Below are positions 36,520 through 45,704 of a stretch of 64,000 nt of DNA, in pieces. This DNA is from Legionella beliardensis (GTDB lineage: Bacteria; Pseudomonadota; Gammaproteobacteria; Legionellales; Legionellaceae): assembly GCF_900452395.1 (NCBI RefSeq), contig NZ_UGNV01000001.1, forward strand, positions 1,327,501 to 1,391,500, in the 5' to 3' direction. The translations under genes and the position numbers were made by a program. The stretch's first letter is position 1; each line of letters begins with the position of its first letter. The notes below the pieces were generated by a model. That model was not told the origin of the DNA, did no database searches, and was given only the letters and a program-made list of their open reading frames with translations.

Positions 36520-37473
36520 ATGAGCCGACAATTTTTAGATTTTGAGCAACCTATTGAAGAGTTAAATCAAAAAATTCAAGCACTACGCATGGTTGGTAAT
36601 GATAATGAAGTCAATTTAAGCGAAGAGATTACCCGCCTTGAAGCAAAGTGTGAAGAGTTAACTGCTTCTATTTTCGCAAATTTAGAGCCATGGCAAATCA
36701 CGCAAATGGCACGCCACCCGTTACGCCCGCAAACAACCGATTATATTGAAAATATATTTACCGATTTTCAAGAGTTACATGGTGATAGGCATTATTCAGC
36801 AGCACCAGCCATCATTGGTGGTCTTGCCCGTTTAAATGGCGAGCCAGTATTAGTATTAGGACACCAAAAAGGAAAGCGCACAAAAGAAAAAGTCTATCGC
36901 AATTTTGGTATGGCAAGGCCTGAAGAGTATCGTAAAGCCTTACGTTTATTTAAGTTAGCCGAGAAATTTCAGCTGCCTGTTTTTACGTTTATCGATACCG
37001 CTGGTGCTTATCCTGGCATTGGTGCTGAAGAACGTAATCAATCCGAAGCAATCGCACGTAATTTACTAGAGATGGCTAAATTAAGAACACCAGTTATTTG
37101 TACAGTAACCGGTGAAGCAGGCTCTGGTGGTGCTTTAGCCATTGGCGTAGGCGATCGGGTGCTTATGTTACAGTTTGGAATTTACTCTGTTATCTCTCCA
37201 GAAGGCTGTGCATCCATTTTATGGAAAGATGCAGCAAAAGCGAGCGAGGCGGCTAAAGCAATGGGTATTATAGCTGATAAGATTTTTGAGCATCGCTTAG
37301 TTGATAAAATAATTAAAGAGCCATTAGGTGGTGCTCATCGTAATATTGAAGCAATGGCAGCCCGTCTAAAGCGCGTATTTATTGAAGAATTACAGGCTTT
37401 AAAAGAATTGTCTCCGGATGAATTATTAGAGCAGCGCTATAAAAAATTTATGGCCATGGGAGCCCCCAATTAG
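36520..37473 (+). CDS. accA: acetyl-CoA carboxylase carboxyltransferase subunit alpha
   Basis: A 317-residue protein beginning [19 protein letters not shown]. The crotonase-fold carboxyltransferase signatures are [40 protein letters not shown] and [15 protein letters not shown]. With AccD it carboxylates acetyl-CoA from carboxybiotin, the first step of fatty acid synthesis. The length equals E. coli AccA. The end overlaps the start of tilS. Confidence 0.97.
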   Translation: MSRQFLDFEQPIEELNQKIQALRMVGNDNEVNLSEEITRLEAKCEELTASIFANLEPWQITQMARHPLRPQTTDYIENIFTDFQELHGDRHYSAAPAIIGGLARLNGEPVLVLGHQKGKRTKEKVYRNFGMARPEEYRKALRLFKLAEKFQLPVFTFIDTAGAYPGIGAEERNQSEAIARNLLEMAKLRTPVICTVTGEAGSGGALAIGVGDRVLMLQFGIYSVISPEGCASILWKDAAKASEAAKAMGIIADKIFEHRLVDKIIKEPLGGAHRNIEAMAARLKRVFIEELQALKELSPDELLEQRYKKFMAMGAPN

Positions 37474-38755
37474 TGATATTTTAAAGTCAGAGTACCTTAG
37501 CCAACTTAAGCAGTATGCCCGCTTGTACGTAGGATTTAGTGGCGGGCTTGACTCCACTGTCCTTCTGCATGCCGTAGCGTCCCAGCCATTATTAGCTGGT
37601 AAAACAGTAGCTATTCATATTAATCACGGTTTAAGTGTTAATGCTAAACGTTGGCAACAGCATTGTGAACGCGTTTGTCAAATACTTAATTTGCCTATTA
37701 TTACGCAGGAAATAACAGTTAAACGTGCTAACAACATAGAAGATAAAGCTAGACAAGCACGGTATGCGGTATTTTATTCACTGATTAAAAATCAGGAAGC
37801 ATTATTATTAGGCCATCATCAAGATGATCAAGCGGAGACCTTGTTACTGCAATTATTTCGTGGAGCGGGTATTGATGGGTTAGCTGCAATGGCTGATTGT
37901 CAACCATTTGGTCTAGGTTGTTTGCTGCGGCCGCTATTAACTTTTTCTCGTCAGCACTTAACATCTTACGCTGCTAGTCATCAACTAGACTGGATTGACG
38001 ATGAAAGTAATCTCGATTGCCGTTATTCAAGAAATTTTTTAAGACAACAAGTTATTCCCCTAATCCAGACACGTTGGTCAAATGTTGGGCTGAATTTGGC
38101 GCGTACGGCTGCGCATTGTCAAGAAGCACAAAAGAATCTAGAAGATTTAGCTTATCTAGATTGCCTAAGTATCACAGAGGATAGCAATAAGCTGTCGCTA
38201 TTATCTTTGATTGGTTTAAGCAAAGCTAGAAAAAAAAATGTTTTAAGGGCTTGGCTTAAAAGACAAACACATTATATGCCTGATACGAAGGTGTTTAATC
38301 GCTTAATACCAGAAGTAATTGAGGCCAAAGAAGACAGTAATCCTGAACTTTCTTGGGGGAATTATTGTATTCGTCGCTATAAAGAGACGTTATATCTTTT
38401 AAATTTAACCAATGAAGTAAAGCCAGTTAGTATTCCTTGGGTTAATTTCCCTAAGCCTGTGACCTTACCTGGTAATCTTGGTAGCCTGAAAGCGATACCT
38501 GCGCTAACGGGATTGGTAATACCTACGGGAAGTCATATAGAAATTTGCTTTCGCCAAGGTGGTGAGAAAATTTACTGGCATGGGCAGACTAAGGTATTAA
38601 AAAAGCTTTTTCAACAGTGGCATGTACCTCCTTGGTTACGTGATCTAATTCCATTAATTTATATCAATCACGAATTAGCAGTTGTTGTCGGTTACGCGGT
38701 CAATGATAAATTTTATAATGCATCGGCTAAGACTTGTTATCAGATTGTTAACTAG
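37469..38755 (+). CDS. tilS: tRNA(Ile)-lysidine synthase, probable ATT start
   Basis: The PP-loop [14 protein letters not shown] lies only four residues from the TTG at 37523, too close for TilS, whose N-terminus normally has 15-25 residues first. Reading back in frame gives [20 protein letters not shown] from an ATT at 37469, with GGGAG at 37458-37462 before it and a three-base overlap with the accA stop. I therefore extend to 37469 (428 residues). TilS modifies C34 of tRNA-Ile(CAU) to lysidine. The N-terminal ATPase domain (to about residue 215), linker and C-terminal TilS-C domain are all present. Confidence 0.85.
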   Translation: MSDILKSEYLSQLKQYARLYVGFSGGLDSTVLLHAVASQPLLAGKTVAIHINHGLSVNAKRWQQHCERVCQILNLPIITQEITVKRANNIEDKARQARYAVFYSLIKNQEALLLGHHQDDQAETLLLQLFRGAGIDGLAAMADCQPFGLGCLLRPLLTFSRQHLTSYAASHQLDWIDDESNLDCRYSRNFLRQQVIPLIQTRWSNVGLNLARTAAHCQEAQKNLEDLAYLDCLSITEDSNKLSLLSLIGLSKARKKNVLRAWLKRQTHYMPDTKVFNRLIPEVIEAKEDSNPELSWGNYCIRRYKETLYLLNLTNEVKPVSIPWVNFPKPVTLPGNLGSLKAIPALTGLVIPTGSHIEICFRQGGEKIYWHGQTKVLKKLFQQWHVPPWLRDLIPLIYINHELAVVVGYAVNDKFYNASAKTCYQIVN

Positions 38756-38843
38756 TAGTTAATACATATTAACCATTACCTGCCTTTATATTAATTATTG
38801 ATTTATTTATAGTCTATATCTTACTTGATATGGAGTGAGTGTG

Positions 38844-40031
38844 ATGGTTTCACGATTTAAATTAGGGTTATTGCTGAGCTATTTATCAATGCCATCAATT
38901 GCGGCGGTCATTATTACGCCAGCGTTACCGTTTATTCAGCATCAATTTAATCTGAGCGCAGGTAAGGTAGAGGAATTAATTAGTTTATTTTTAGTAGGCT
39001 ATGTAGTTGGGCAATTAATCTATGGGCCGCTTGCTAACCGTTTCGGTCGACTTTTCGCTCTACGTGCAGGTTTAATAATTTATATTATTGGGAATTTACT
39101 GTGCTTGGCTGCAGTTTATTACAATATCTACAGTTTATTAGAATGTGGTCGCTTAATTAGTGCGCTAGGATCAGCCAGCGGTCTTGCTTGTACTTACATG
39201 ATAATTAATGAGTGGTTACCAACTGAGCAAAGAAAAACAGCCATGGCATACTCTATTGTCGCTTTTACAGTAGGTATAGGTCTAGCAGTTTCTTTAGGCG
39301 GTATCATTACGGAGTATTGGTTATGGTCTGGGTGTTTTATACTTCTGCTGTCCCAAAACCTATTCATGTTTCTAGGCACGTTTTTATTTAAAGAAACATT
39401 AAAAACACCACAGCCTATTAATATAAATACCATCTTAATTAACTACAAAAAGGCATTAAAGTGCCAGACATTAGTTATTTTTGCTTTAGCAGTTGGTTTC
39501 TGTTCAATTATTGGTTATTGTTTTGCGGCAGTTGCACCCCAAATTGCTAATGATTATCTATACCTGTCTGCTGCACAATATGGCTATTGGAACTTACTTA
39601 ATATGCTCGGTATGTTAATAGGCGGATTATGGTCGAGAAGATTATTAGCTCATTATCCTGCTCTACAAATTATACTAGTAGGCCTAGGAATGAGTGTATT
39701 AGGAATAGCTAGTTTATTGTTTATGTGGGAAGTGAAGTCGCATTGCCCTCTATGGTTTTTTATAAGTACTACCCATTTATATCTCTTTAGCAGCGTAGTT
39801 TTTGCGGGCGCAACATTTATTGCCTCAAACGCATTAGCCGATAAGGCGAGTGGATCGGCAATGATGAGTTTCATTAACATGGGTAGCGCTACAGTAGCTG
39901 TTCTTATTCTTAGCAAGATTGCAACAAATCCACTACTCGCTTTTGTTGAGCTCTTAATAGGTGAGTGGATCTTAATAACCAGCTTGGTATTAATGTATCA
40001 ACTAAAAAAACGTGCTATACAGCTAAATTAA
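38844..40031 (+). CDS. MFS multidrug-type transporter (Bcr/CflA-like)
   Basis: The ATG at 38844 follows GGAG at 38832-38835; a GTG at 38835 is less suited. The protein is 395 residues with twelve hydrophobic helices. The loop 2-3 motif GPLANRFGRLFALRAG matches the MFS motif A, and the N-terminal SIAAVIITPALPFIQHQFN is typical of Bcr/CflA drug exporters. The substrate is unknown. It converges on sdaA with a shared terminator. Confidence 0.85.
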   Translation: MVSRFKLGLLLSYLSMPSIAAVIITPALPFIQHQFNLSAGKVEELISLFLVGYVVGQLIYGPLANRFGRLFALRAGLIIYIIGNLLCLAAVYYNIYSLLECGRLISALGSASGLACTYMIINEWLPTEQRKTAMAYSIVAFTVGIGLAVSLGGIITEYWLWSGCFILLLSQNLFMFLGTFLFKETLKTPQPININTILINYKKALKCQTLVIFALAVGFCSIIGYCFAAVAPQIANDYLYLSAAQYGYWNLLNMLGMLIGGLWSRRLLAHYPALQIILVGLGMSVLGIASLLFMWEVKSHCPLWFFISTTHLYLFSSVVFAGATFIASNALADKASGSAMMSFINMGSATVAVLILSKIATNPLLAFVELLIGEWILITSLVLMYQLKKRAIQLN

Positions 40032-40042
40032 TTTAAGTTGAG

Positions 40043-40080
40043 GACATAGAAGGTATAAGACCTTCTGTGTCTCATTTATT
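40043..40080. terminator. probable bidirectional terminator
   Basis: gacatagaaggt and accttctgtgtc form a 12-bp stem with one G-U pair, loop ataag, followed by tcatttattt. It lies between the convergent transporter and sdaA genes. Confidence 0.65.
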
Positions 40081-40105
40081 TAGTGGTGATTTTTGATTGT
40101 CATTA

Positions 40106-41488
40106 TTAGCATTCGGGAAGATTAACATTGACTGCTAAGCCGCCCATAGATGTTTCTTTATAAATACTTTGCATATCAAGTCCGGTTTGTTTCATAGTTT
40201 TTATTACTTTATCTAAAGAAATATGATGTTTACCGTCACCCATGAGTGCCATACGAGCAGCATTGACAGCTTTAACTGAACCCATAGCATTGCGCTCAAT
40301 GCAAGGAATTTGTACTAAACCTAAAACTGGATCACATGTCATGCCTAAGTGATGTTCCATCGCTATTTCAGCAGCATTTTCAATTTGGTCAATTGACCCA
40401 CCTAGCACGGCTGTAAGCCCTGCTGCCGCCATAGAAGAAGCAACGCCAACCTCCCCTTGGCAACCTACTTCAGCACCGGAGATAGATGCGCCTTTTTTAT
40501 AAAGAATACCAATAGCCGCAGCGGTCAGGAAATAAGTGTAGATATCTTCTCTGTTAACCTTATGATGAGCTTCTTGAAAGTATTTTAAAACAGCTGGAAT
40601 AATACCTGCTGCACCATTGGTAGGGGCGGTAACAATACGGCCTCCGGCTGCATTTTCTTCATTAACAGCCATAGCATATAAATTTATACGGTTCATAATG
40701 TCCGCATATTCAAAGCTACTTTTAATATCCTGATGATTAGTTAATTTTTTATAAAGTTCAGGCGCACGTCGTTTAAGCAGCAATCCTCCAGGTAAGATAC
40801 CATCATGATGGCAACCATTTTCGATACACTCATTCATCACTTTGGCAATAGCTAATATACCCTCTTCAATTGCTTTGCTATCTCGCCAAGTTTGTTCATT
40901 CACCATCATTAATTCTGCGATTGATAAACTATTGTCTCGGCAATATCTTAATAACTCATCAGCAGTAGAGAAAGGGTAGGGTATGTTGCTTTCTAATGCC
41001 GGAAATTGATCCATTTCTTCTTCAGTTGCAATAAAACCACCACCGATTGAATAATAAATCTGACTTGCAAGTCTATTTTCTTGGCTATCGTAAATCGTAA
41101 AACGCATACCATTGCTATGTTTTGGTAGCAATTCTTTTTGTAAAAATAAGAAATCTGCCGTGTCATTAAATGAAATCTCATGGGTATTATTTAGTTTTAT
41201 TTTTTGTGAACTAATAATTTCCCGCATGCGTGGCACCATATTTTCAGGGATGACGGTATCTGGTAGCTGGCCCTCTAATCCATTAAGAATCGCTTTATCT
41301 GTGCCATGGCCTTTACCAGTTAGGGCTAACGAGCCGTATAATTCAATTTTAATGCGGCTAACTTTAAATAAATCTTGATGCAAGGATACTTGCTTAACAA
41401 AAGCATTAGCAGCAAGCATAGGCCCAACGGTATGTGAGCTGGAAGGACCAATGCCAATAGAAAATAAATCAAATAGACTAATACTCAT
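40106..41488 (-). CDS. sdaA: L-serine ammonia-lyase (iron-sulfur type)
   Basis: A 460-residue enzyme starting [20 protein letters not shown]. The N-terminal beta domain is followed by the alpha domain with [15 protein letters not shown] (here PTNGAAG), [21 protein letters not shown], and [19 protein letters not shown] carrying the cluster cysteines. It deaminates serine to pyruvate and ammonium, using an oxygen-labile 4Fe-4S cluster. Serine is a main carbon source for Legionella, so the gene fits the host type. The length matches single-chain SdaA of E. coli (454). Confidence 0.95.
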   Translation of the reverse strand: MSISLFDLFSIGIGPSSSHTVGPMLAANAFVKQVSLHQDLFKVSRIKIELYGSLALTGKGHGTDKAILNGLEGQLPDTVIPENMVPRMREIISSQKIKLNNTHEISFNDTADFLFLQKELLPKHSNGMRFTIYDSQENRLASQIYYSIGGGFIATEEEMDQFPALESNIPYPFSTADELLRYCRDNSLSIAELMMVNEQTWRDSKAIEEGILAIAKVMNECIENGCHHDGILPGGLLLKRRAPELYKKLTNHQDIKSSFEYADIMNRINLYAMAVNEENAAGGRIVTAPTNGAAGIIPAVLKYFQEAHHKVNREDIYTYFLTAAAIGILYKKGASISGAEVGCQGEVGVASSMAAAGLTAVLGGSIDQIENAAEIAMEHHLGMTCDPVLGLVQIPCIERNAMGSVKAVNAARMALMGDGKHHISLDKVIKTMKQTGLDMQSIYKETSMGGLAVNVNLPEC

Positions 41489-41755
41489 GGTGTTTAATTT
41501 TAAGAATTAAAATGGCAAGTGTAGAAGGAAAGCTATCTATTAACAATATAAGTATAAACAAAAGATGAGAAAAAAAAGTTTAAAATATCTAATTTTTGAC
41601 ATAAGTAAAAGTAATTCTAGGTTTTTATCAGTATTTGAGGGTATAAAAGGCGCCTTAAGTTTTTAATAGCTAGTAATTTAAGTTAAATTTAGGCAAAATA
41701 AGCGGGCATATTTCACAGATTTTAAATCTTACGAAGTTAGAAAGGGGAATTTTTT

Positions 41756-42520
41756 ATGAAGATGAAATTAGTCGCTGCAGCGATAAGCTTAGTGGTATCA
41801 ACTGCCTTTGCTGTGCCAGATACTACTAACACTAGTACTACAACTAATGGTACTAACGCTAGTGCTACTACACCAAGTACAAGTACAGTTTTAAGCAGTG
41901 ACATGGATAAATTATCTTACAGTATTGGTGCTGATTTAGGACGAAATTTTAAAAAGCAAGGCATTGACATTAGCCCAAATGCTATGGCAAGAGGCTTGCA
42001 AGACGGCATGAATGGTGGCCAATTACTACTGACTGATGATCAAATGAAAGATGTTTTAAACAAATTTCAAAAAGATTTAATGGCAAAAAGAAATGCAGAA
42101 TTCACTAAAAAAGCAGATGAAAATAAAAACAAAGGTGACGCATTTTTAAACCAAAATAAAAGCAAAGAGGGCGTAGTTGCTTTACCTAGCGGTTTACAAT
42201 ATAAAGTAATCGAAAATGGTAAAGGAGCTAAACCTGGTAAAGATGATATGGTTACTGTTGAATATACTGGTAAACTTATTGATGGCCAAGTATTTGACAG
42301 CACCGAGAAATCTGGCAAACCTGCTGAATTTAAAGTATCGCAAGTCATTCCTGGTTGGACAGAAGTACTGCAATTAATGCCAGCTGGCTCTACCTGGGAA
42401 GTTTATCTACCTGCTTCTTTAGCTTATGGCCCACGCGGCATTGGCGGCGCCATTGGTCCTAACGAAACGTTAATCTTTAAAATTCATTTAATTTCTGTAA
42501 AAAAATCATCTGAAGCTTAA
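41756..42520 (+). CDS. mip: macrophage infectivity potentiator, FKBP-type peptidyl-prolyl isomerase
   Basis: A 254-residue protein. The signal peptide ends AFA. Residues 20-47 are a Thr/Asn/Ser-rich linker that L. pneumophila Mip (233 residues) lacks. [20 protein letters not shown] and the long connecting helix [20 protein letters not shown] match Mip almost exactly. The C-terminal FKBP domain (about 150-250) has [20 protein letters not shown] and [19 protein letters not shown], with the active-site residues kept. Mip is a surface and periplasmic homodimer that promotes infection of macrophages and amoebae. An AAGGGGAA site precedes the ATG. A terminator lies at 42531-42559. Confidence 0.96.
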   Translation: MKMKLVAAAISLVVSTAFAVPDTTNTSTTTNGTNASATTPSTSTVLSSDMDKLSYSIGADLGRNFKKQGIDISPNAMARGLQDGMNGGQLLLTDDQMKDVLNKFQKDLMAKRNAEFTKKADENKNKGDAFLNQNKSKEGVVALPSGLQYKVIENGKGAKPGKDDMVTVEYTGKLIDGQVFDSTEKSGKPAEFKVSQVIPGWTEVLQLMPAGSTWEVYLPASLAYGPRGIGGAIGPNETLIFKIHLISVKKSSEA

Positions 42521-42530
42521 AAAGCAATAG

Positions 42531-42559
42531 ACGCACTTATAGTAAACCTATGAGTGCGT
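42531..42559 (+). terminator. probable terminator after mip
   Basis: acgcacttatag and ctatgagtgcgt form a 12-bp stem with one mismatch-type G-T pair, loop taaac, followed by tatct. The T tract is weak. Confidence 0.55.
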
Positions 42560-42615
42560 TATCTAAACTCATTAAAAATAATGATTGTTCTTAAAATCTT
42601 AGGAATATTTCCTAA

Positions 42616-43866
42616 ATGAATAAACGCTTGCTTATTGTCTTTTTACTTGGCCTTTCTTCAGGACTCCCACTTGCTTTAATTACTTCTACGTTACAAGCTT
42701 GGTTTGCTGACAGCGGTATGCCCATTTTAGCGACAGGTATGCTAAGTTTAATTGGCCTTCCCTATTTATACAAAATTGTATGGGGGCCTTTGCTTGATCG
42801 TTATACACTATTATCGTTAGGCAAGCGGCGTAGCTGGATATTAATAACACAAGTTTGTTTATTTGTCGGTTTCAATGTCATGGCGCTACTTAACCCCACC
42901 GACTCTGCTTCTGCTTTAGCCCTAATTGCGTTGATACTAGCAATTTTTTCAGCAACTCAAGACACAGCGATTGATGCGCATCGGGTAGAATATTTACCAA
43001 TAAAAGAGCATGGATTAGGGGCATCCCTTGCGGTATTTGGCTATCGATTAGCTTTGCTTATTGCCGGTGGGCTTGCTTTAATTATGGCCGCGCATATTGG
43101 CTGGGCGATGACTTACCATATTATGGGCTTAATCATGGGGCTATGTATCATTGTCACTTTATGGAGTCAGGAGCCGTCTGTTGAGAATCAGGTAGCTAAG
43201 CCTTTATTATCTTCTTTTTATGCTCCAATGAAAGAATTATTGCAGCGTCCTAAAACGTTAGCACTGCTTTTTTTTATTTTTTTCTATAAGCTAGGCGAAG
43301 CGTTTACGGCGACTACAAGTGGTATTGTCATGCCTTTTCTGATTCAAGGGATCGGCTTTTCATTAGATACCATTGGCTATATCAATAAGTTATTAGGCAT
43401 TAGTTCTATCTTATTAGGTGGGTTAACAGCGGGTTTAGTCTTAATGCGTTGGCCTTTATATCAAGCGCTTCTTTGTTTTGGTTTATTGCAAGCCCTAACT
43501 AATATTTTATTTATTGCGCTTGCCATGGTGGGTAAGAATTTAGCTTTATTTGCTGTGGCAGTTTGTTGTGATAATTTTGCTGCTGGTATGGGTTCGACGG
43601 CATTAGTAGCCTTATTTATGCGCTTGGTAAATAGACAATTTACAGCGACTCAATTTGCAGTACTTGTGGCAGTTTCTAGCTTACCCCGTACTTTCTCAGG
43701 GCCAATTGCTGCTTTATTACAACTGTGGTTCGGTTGGGTTGGTTTATACCAATTATCATTTTTACTAGCATTAGGTTTTATTCCATTCTTGATCATGATT
43801 AAGGAACATACAAAACCTAGAGAAAACGACCAGTTGCCTTTTGATGAGCTAAAGCCAGCTCACTAG
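42616..43866 (+). CDS. AmpG-like muropeptide/MFS permease
   Basis: A 416-residue membrane protein with about twelve helices. The start MNKRLLIVFLLGLSSGLPLALITSTLQAW, then LPYLYKIVWGPLLDR, and the SATQDTAIDAHRVEYL loop are typical for AmpG, which imports GlcNAc-anhydroMurNAc peptides for wall recycling. Legionella carries several AmpG paralogues, so the substrate may be different. It sits between mip and tRNA-Leu; the tRNA is on the other strand and only 4 nt beyond the stop. Confidence 0.85.
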   Translation: MNKRLLIVFLLGLSSGLPLALITSTLQAWFADSGMPILATGMLSLIGLPYLYKIVWGPLLDRYTLLSLGKRRSWILITQVCLFVGFNVMALLNPTDSASALALIALILAIFSATQDTAIDAHRVEYLPIKEHGLGASLAVFGYRLALLIAGGLALIMAAHIGWAMTYHIMGLIMGLCIIVTLWSQEPSVENQVAKPLLSSFYAPMKELLQRPKTLALLFFIFFYKLGEAFTATTSGIVMPFLIQGIGFSLDTIGYINKLLGISSILLGGLTAGLVLMRWPLYQALLCFGLLQALTNILFIALAMVGKNLALFAVAVCCDNFAAGMGSTALVALFMRLVNRQFTATQFAVLVAVSSLPRTFSGPIAALLQLWFGWVGLYQLSFLLALGFIPFLIMIKEHTKPRENDQLPFDELKPAH

Positions 43867-43869
43867 TTA

Positions 43870-43953
43870 TACCGAGGGTGGGACTCGAACCCACACGGTG
43901 TCACCACCACCGGATTTTGAATCCGGCGCGTCTACCAATTCCGCCACCCCGGC
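43870..43953 (-). tRNA. tRNA-Leu (anticodon CAA)
   Basis: On the minus strand the 84 nt run from gccggggtggcggaattggt to ccctcggta. It has the acceptor stem, D-loop motif ggaattggtagacgc, anticodon stem ccgga with loop ttCAAaa, a long class II variable arm (tggtggtgacacc), and the T arm with ggttcgagtccc. The terminal CCA is not encoded. It reads UUG codons. Confidence 0.95.
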
Positions 43954-44063
43954 ATGAGCGAGGATTATAACAAAGAAATAAACTTAAACAATAGCTTAAA
44001 GATGATTTGACATGACTTAAGTAAATTAAATAATCTTAAAGAAAGATATAACGTGAGGTAATC

Positions 44064-44444
44064 ATGAAAGCTGTCGTGATAACAACTTATTTAATTGCGA
44101 ATTTATTTTATTCCCTTGCTTATGCTAGTAGTAATTGTCCTGATCCTAAGACAAGTTCACTGCAATGGGGAGAAATACCTGAGCCTTGGCAGCTAAACCC
44201 TTTTTCTGAGCACAAGCCTCAAGGTGATGTTAATACGCAATTTGCTCGAGCTAATATCATGGTGTATGGAGGTTATGGCCATGGTGTTATTTGCACCTAT
44301 AGAAATTCCATAGGCAATTATTCAATTTGGTGGCCAGTGTTGGTAAAAATACCTGCACGGGTTGATTACAATTGGATTGATACCCTTGGGGGTTACGTTT
44401 GTACTGAATCGCTAACTGCTTGTCAGTTTTATACGGCTAATTAG
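44064..44444 (+). CDS. small exported protein (possible DUF3757-like)
   Basis: A 126-residue protein with a signal peptide ending LAYA. The mature part has four cysteines (SSNCPDP, GVICTYRN, GYVCTES, TACQF), suited to two disulfides, and many Trp and Tyr. The CPD...GxxxxPxxW...CxY layout is reminiscent of small secreted Legionella proteins of the DUF3757 group, but I am not certain. Function unknown. Its stop codon lies within an inverted repeat (attagcagc...gctgctaat, 44440-44463). Confidence 0.65.
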   Translation: MKAVVITTYLIANLFYSLAYASSNCPDPKTSSLQWGEIPEPWQLNPFSEHKPQGDVNTQFARANIMVYGGYGHGVICTYRNSIGNYSIWWPVLVKIPARVDYNWIDTLGGYVCTESLTACQFYTAN

Positions 44445-44471
44445 CAGCAGTTTAGCTGCTAATGACCTGTC

Positions 44472-45500
44472 TTAGAGTGCCGGTGGTTCATCTACGTTTA
44501 GTCTTTCTATTTTACTATTTATCTCATCAATATCACACGTATCTGTTATTTCTGCTTTATCTTTAATAAATTGAAGTCGCGTTGCCAAACTTCCAGTAGG
44601 TTTAATAGGATTTTTGGCAGTAATTAATTCATCCCCTAAGGCAGTAAGCAGAGCATTAACTGTGGGTGTACCACTATAGTCTTTTAAGAAATTTCTTACG
44701 GTATTAGTATGATGACGCTTATGTAAAGTGGCGGCTAAGCTTACTTTACTAAACAGAGTTGCAAATCTCGACTCAGGCGCCTTGGTTTTGCAATAATCTT
44801 TTAAAAGCGCTAGCGCTGCTGAAAAATTTGAATCTACTATTCTTTCTTTTCCCTTAGCTGAAAATAAATCCTGAGTTTTGGCATTGAGCCAAAGCTCGGA
44901 ATAGCTATCAGGGTAGGTTTCTTCTGGCTCTTTTTTAGTTTCTTCCATAATATGTCTAAATGCTTCTGCTTGGGCGAGGGATTTTTCCTTTTCTGCGGCT
45001 ATTTCATTTGCTTGTTTATAAATTAATGCAATTATTTCGTTTGCCATTGCAATTCTGCTTTCATGATCTTCACTCGCAGACATAACAATTAAATCATCAA
45101 TATCAAGTATATTATCTTTAAGCTCTTGCAATACCGCTGTAGGATTGTCACCTAGGTAGCTATCTGCTTTTGTCCCTACTAAAATAAATTTTGCTTGATC
45201 ATTTGTAAGTTTAAATTGCCGCAATTCTTTCGCTATTTTATTTGGCTCTATTTCTTGACTTAGATCAACACAATATAAAAAAACATCCTTCTCTGGAGAC
45301 AAACTTAATAAAAGTGATTTATATTCCTCTTTGCCTGTTGTATCTACAATTTTGATTTCACCATCGTCTGAAACATAATTATCAAGTACCAACGTACTTT
45401 CATAGCTAGGTCGGTAGGGTCTTTTTAAAATCAAATTTGTAAGCTGTGTTTTGCCACTTCCCTCAGGGCCTATGACACATACTTTAATAGGATTAGTCAT
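44472..45500 (-). CDS. Ras-like small GTPase with C-terminal helical domain, candidate Dot/Icm effector
   Basis: A 342-residue protein. Residues 1-165 are a Ras/Rab-type G domain: P-loop GPEGSGKT (11-18), a switch I-like segment PSYESTLVLDNY, G3 DTTGKE (53-58), G4 TKAD (110-113), G5 SASED (141-145). The position of the catalytic glutamine of DxxGQE is Lys57. A charged helix follows (165-200), then an uncharacterised helical domain with repeated Leu/Ala patterns (200-330) and an acidic C-terminus. No lipidation CaaX is present. Eukaryotic-like small GTPases are known in Legionella genomes; secretion by Dot/Icm is inferred from this and the lack of a signal peptide. Confidence 0.75.
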   Translation of the reverse strand: MTNPIKVCVIGPEGSGKTQLTNLILKRPYRPSYESTLVLDNYVSDDGEIKIVDTTGKEEYKSLLLSLSPEKDVFLYCVDLSQEIEPNKIAKELRQFKLTNDQAKFILVGTKADSYLGDNPTAVLQELKDNILDIDDLIVMSASEDHESRIAMANEIIALIYKQANEIAAEKEKSLAQAEAFRHIMEETKKEPEETYPDSYSELWLNAKTQDLFSAKGKERIVDSNFSAALALLKDYCKTKAPESRFATLFSKVSLAATLHKRHHTNTVRNFLKDYSGTPTVNALLTALGDELITAKNPIKPTGSLATRLQFIKDKAEITDTCDIDEINSKIERLNVDEPPAL

Positions 45501-45704
45501 GGTAAAATCTTATAGGTTAATTATTAAATTAATGAATAAATCTGCTTAAATAAGATTATTTATTAAGCACTGAACACTATAATTTTATCATAGATTGACT
45601 TAACTGATTATTAAGAGAGCATTTTGAATAATGATTAATTAAATAATTTGCTAAATTGAGGCAAGCTAAACGATTCTTTGACTGTTGCTCGCAAAGATAA
45701 AATA

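Noticed and set aside
41596-41618. mip promoter from ttgaca at 41596
   Set aside because: A good -35 is present, but no TATAAT-like -10 lies at 16-18 bases, so it is not listed as a feature.
43870-43953. tRNA-Leu as an integration site for an island holding the GTPase
   Set aside because: No integrase and no repeat of the tRNA 3' end is seen in the flanks; the 3' end also faces AmpG, not the GTPase.
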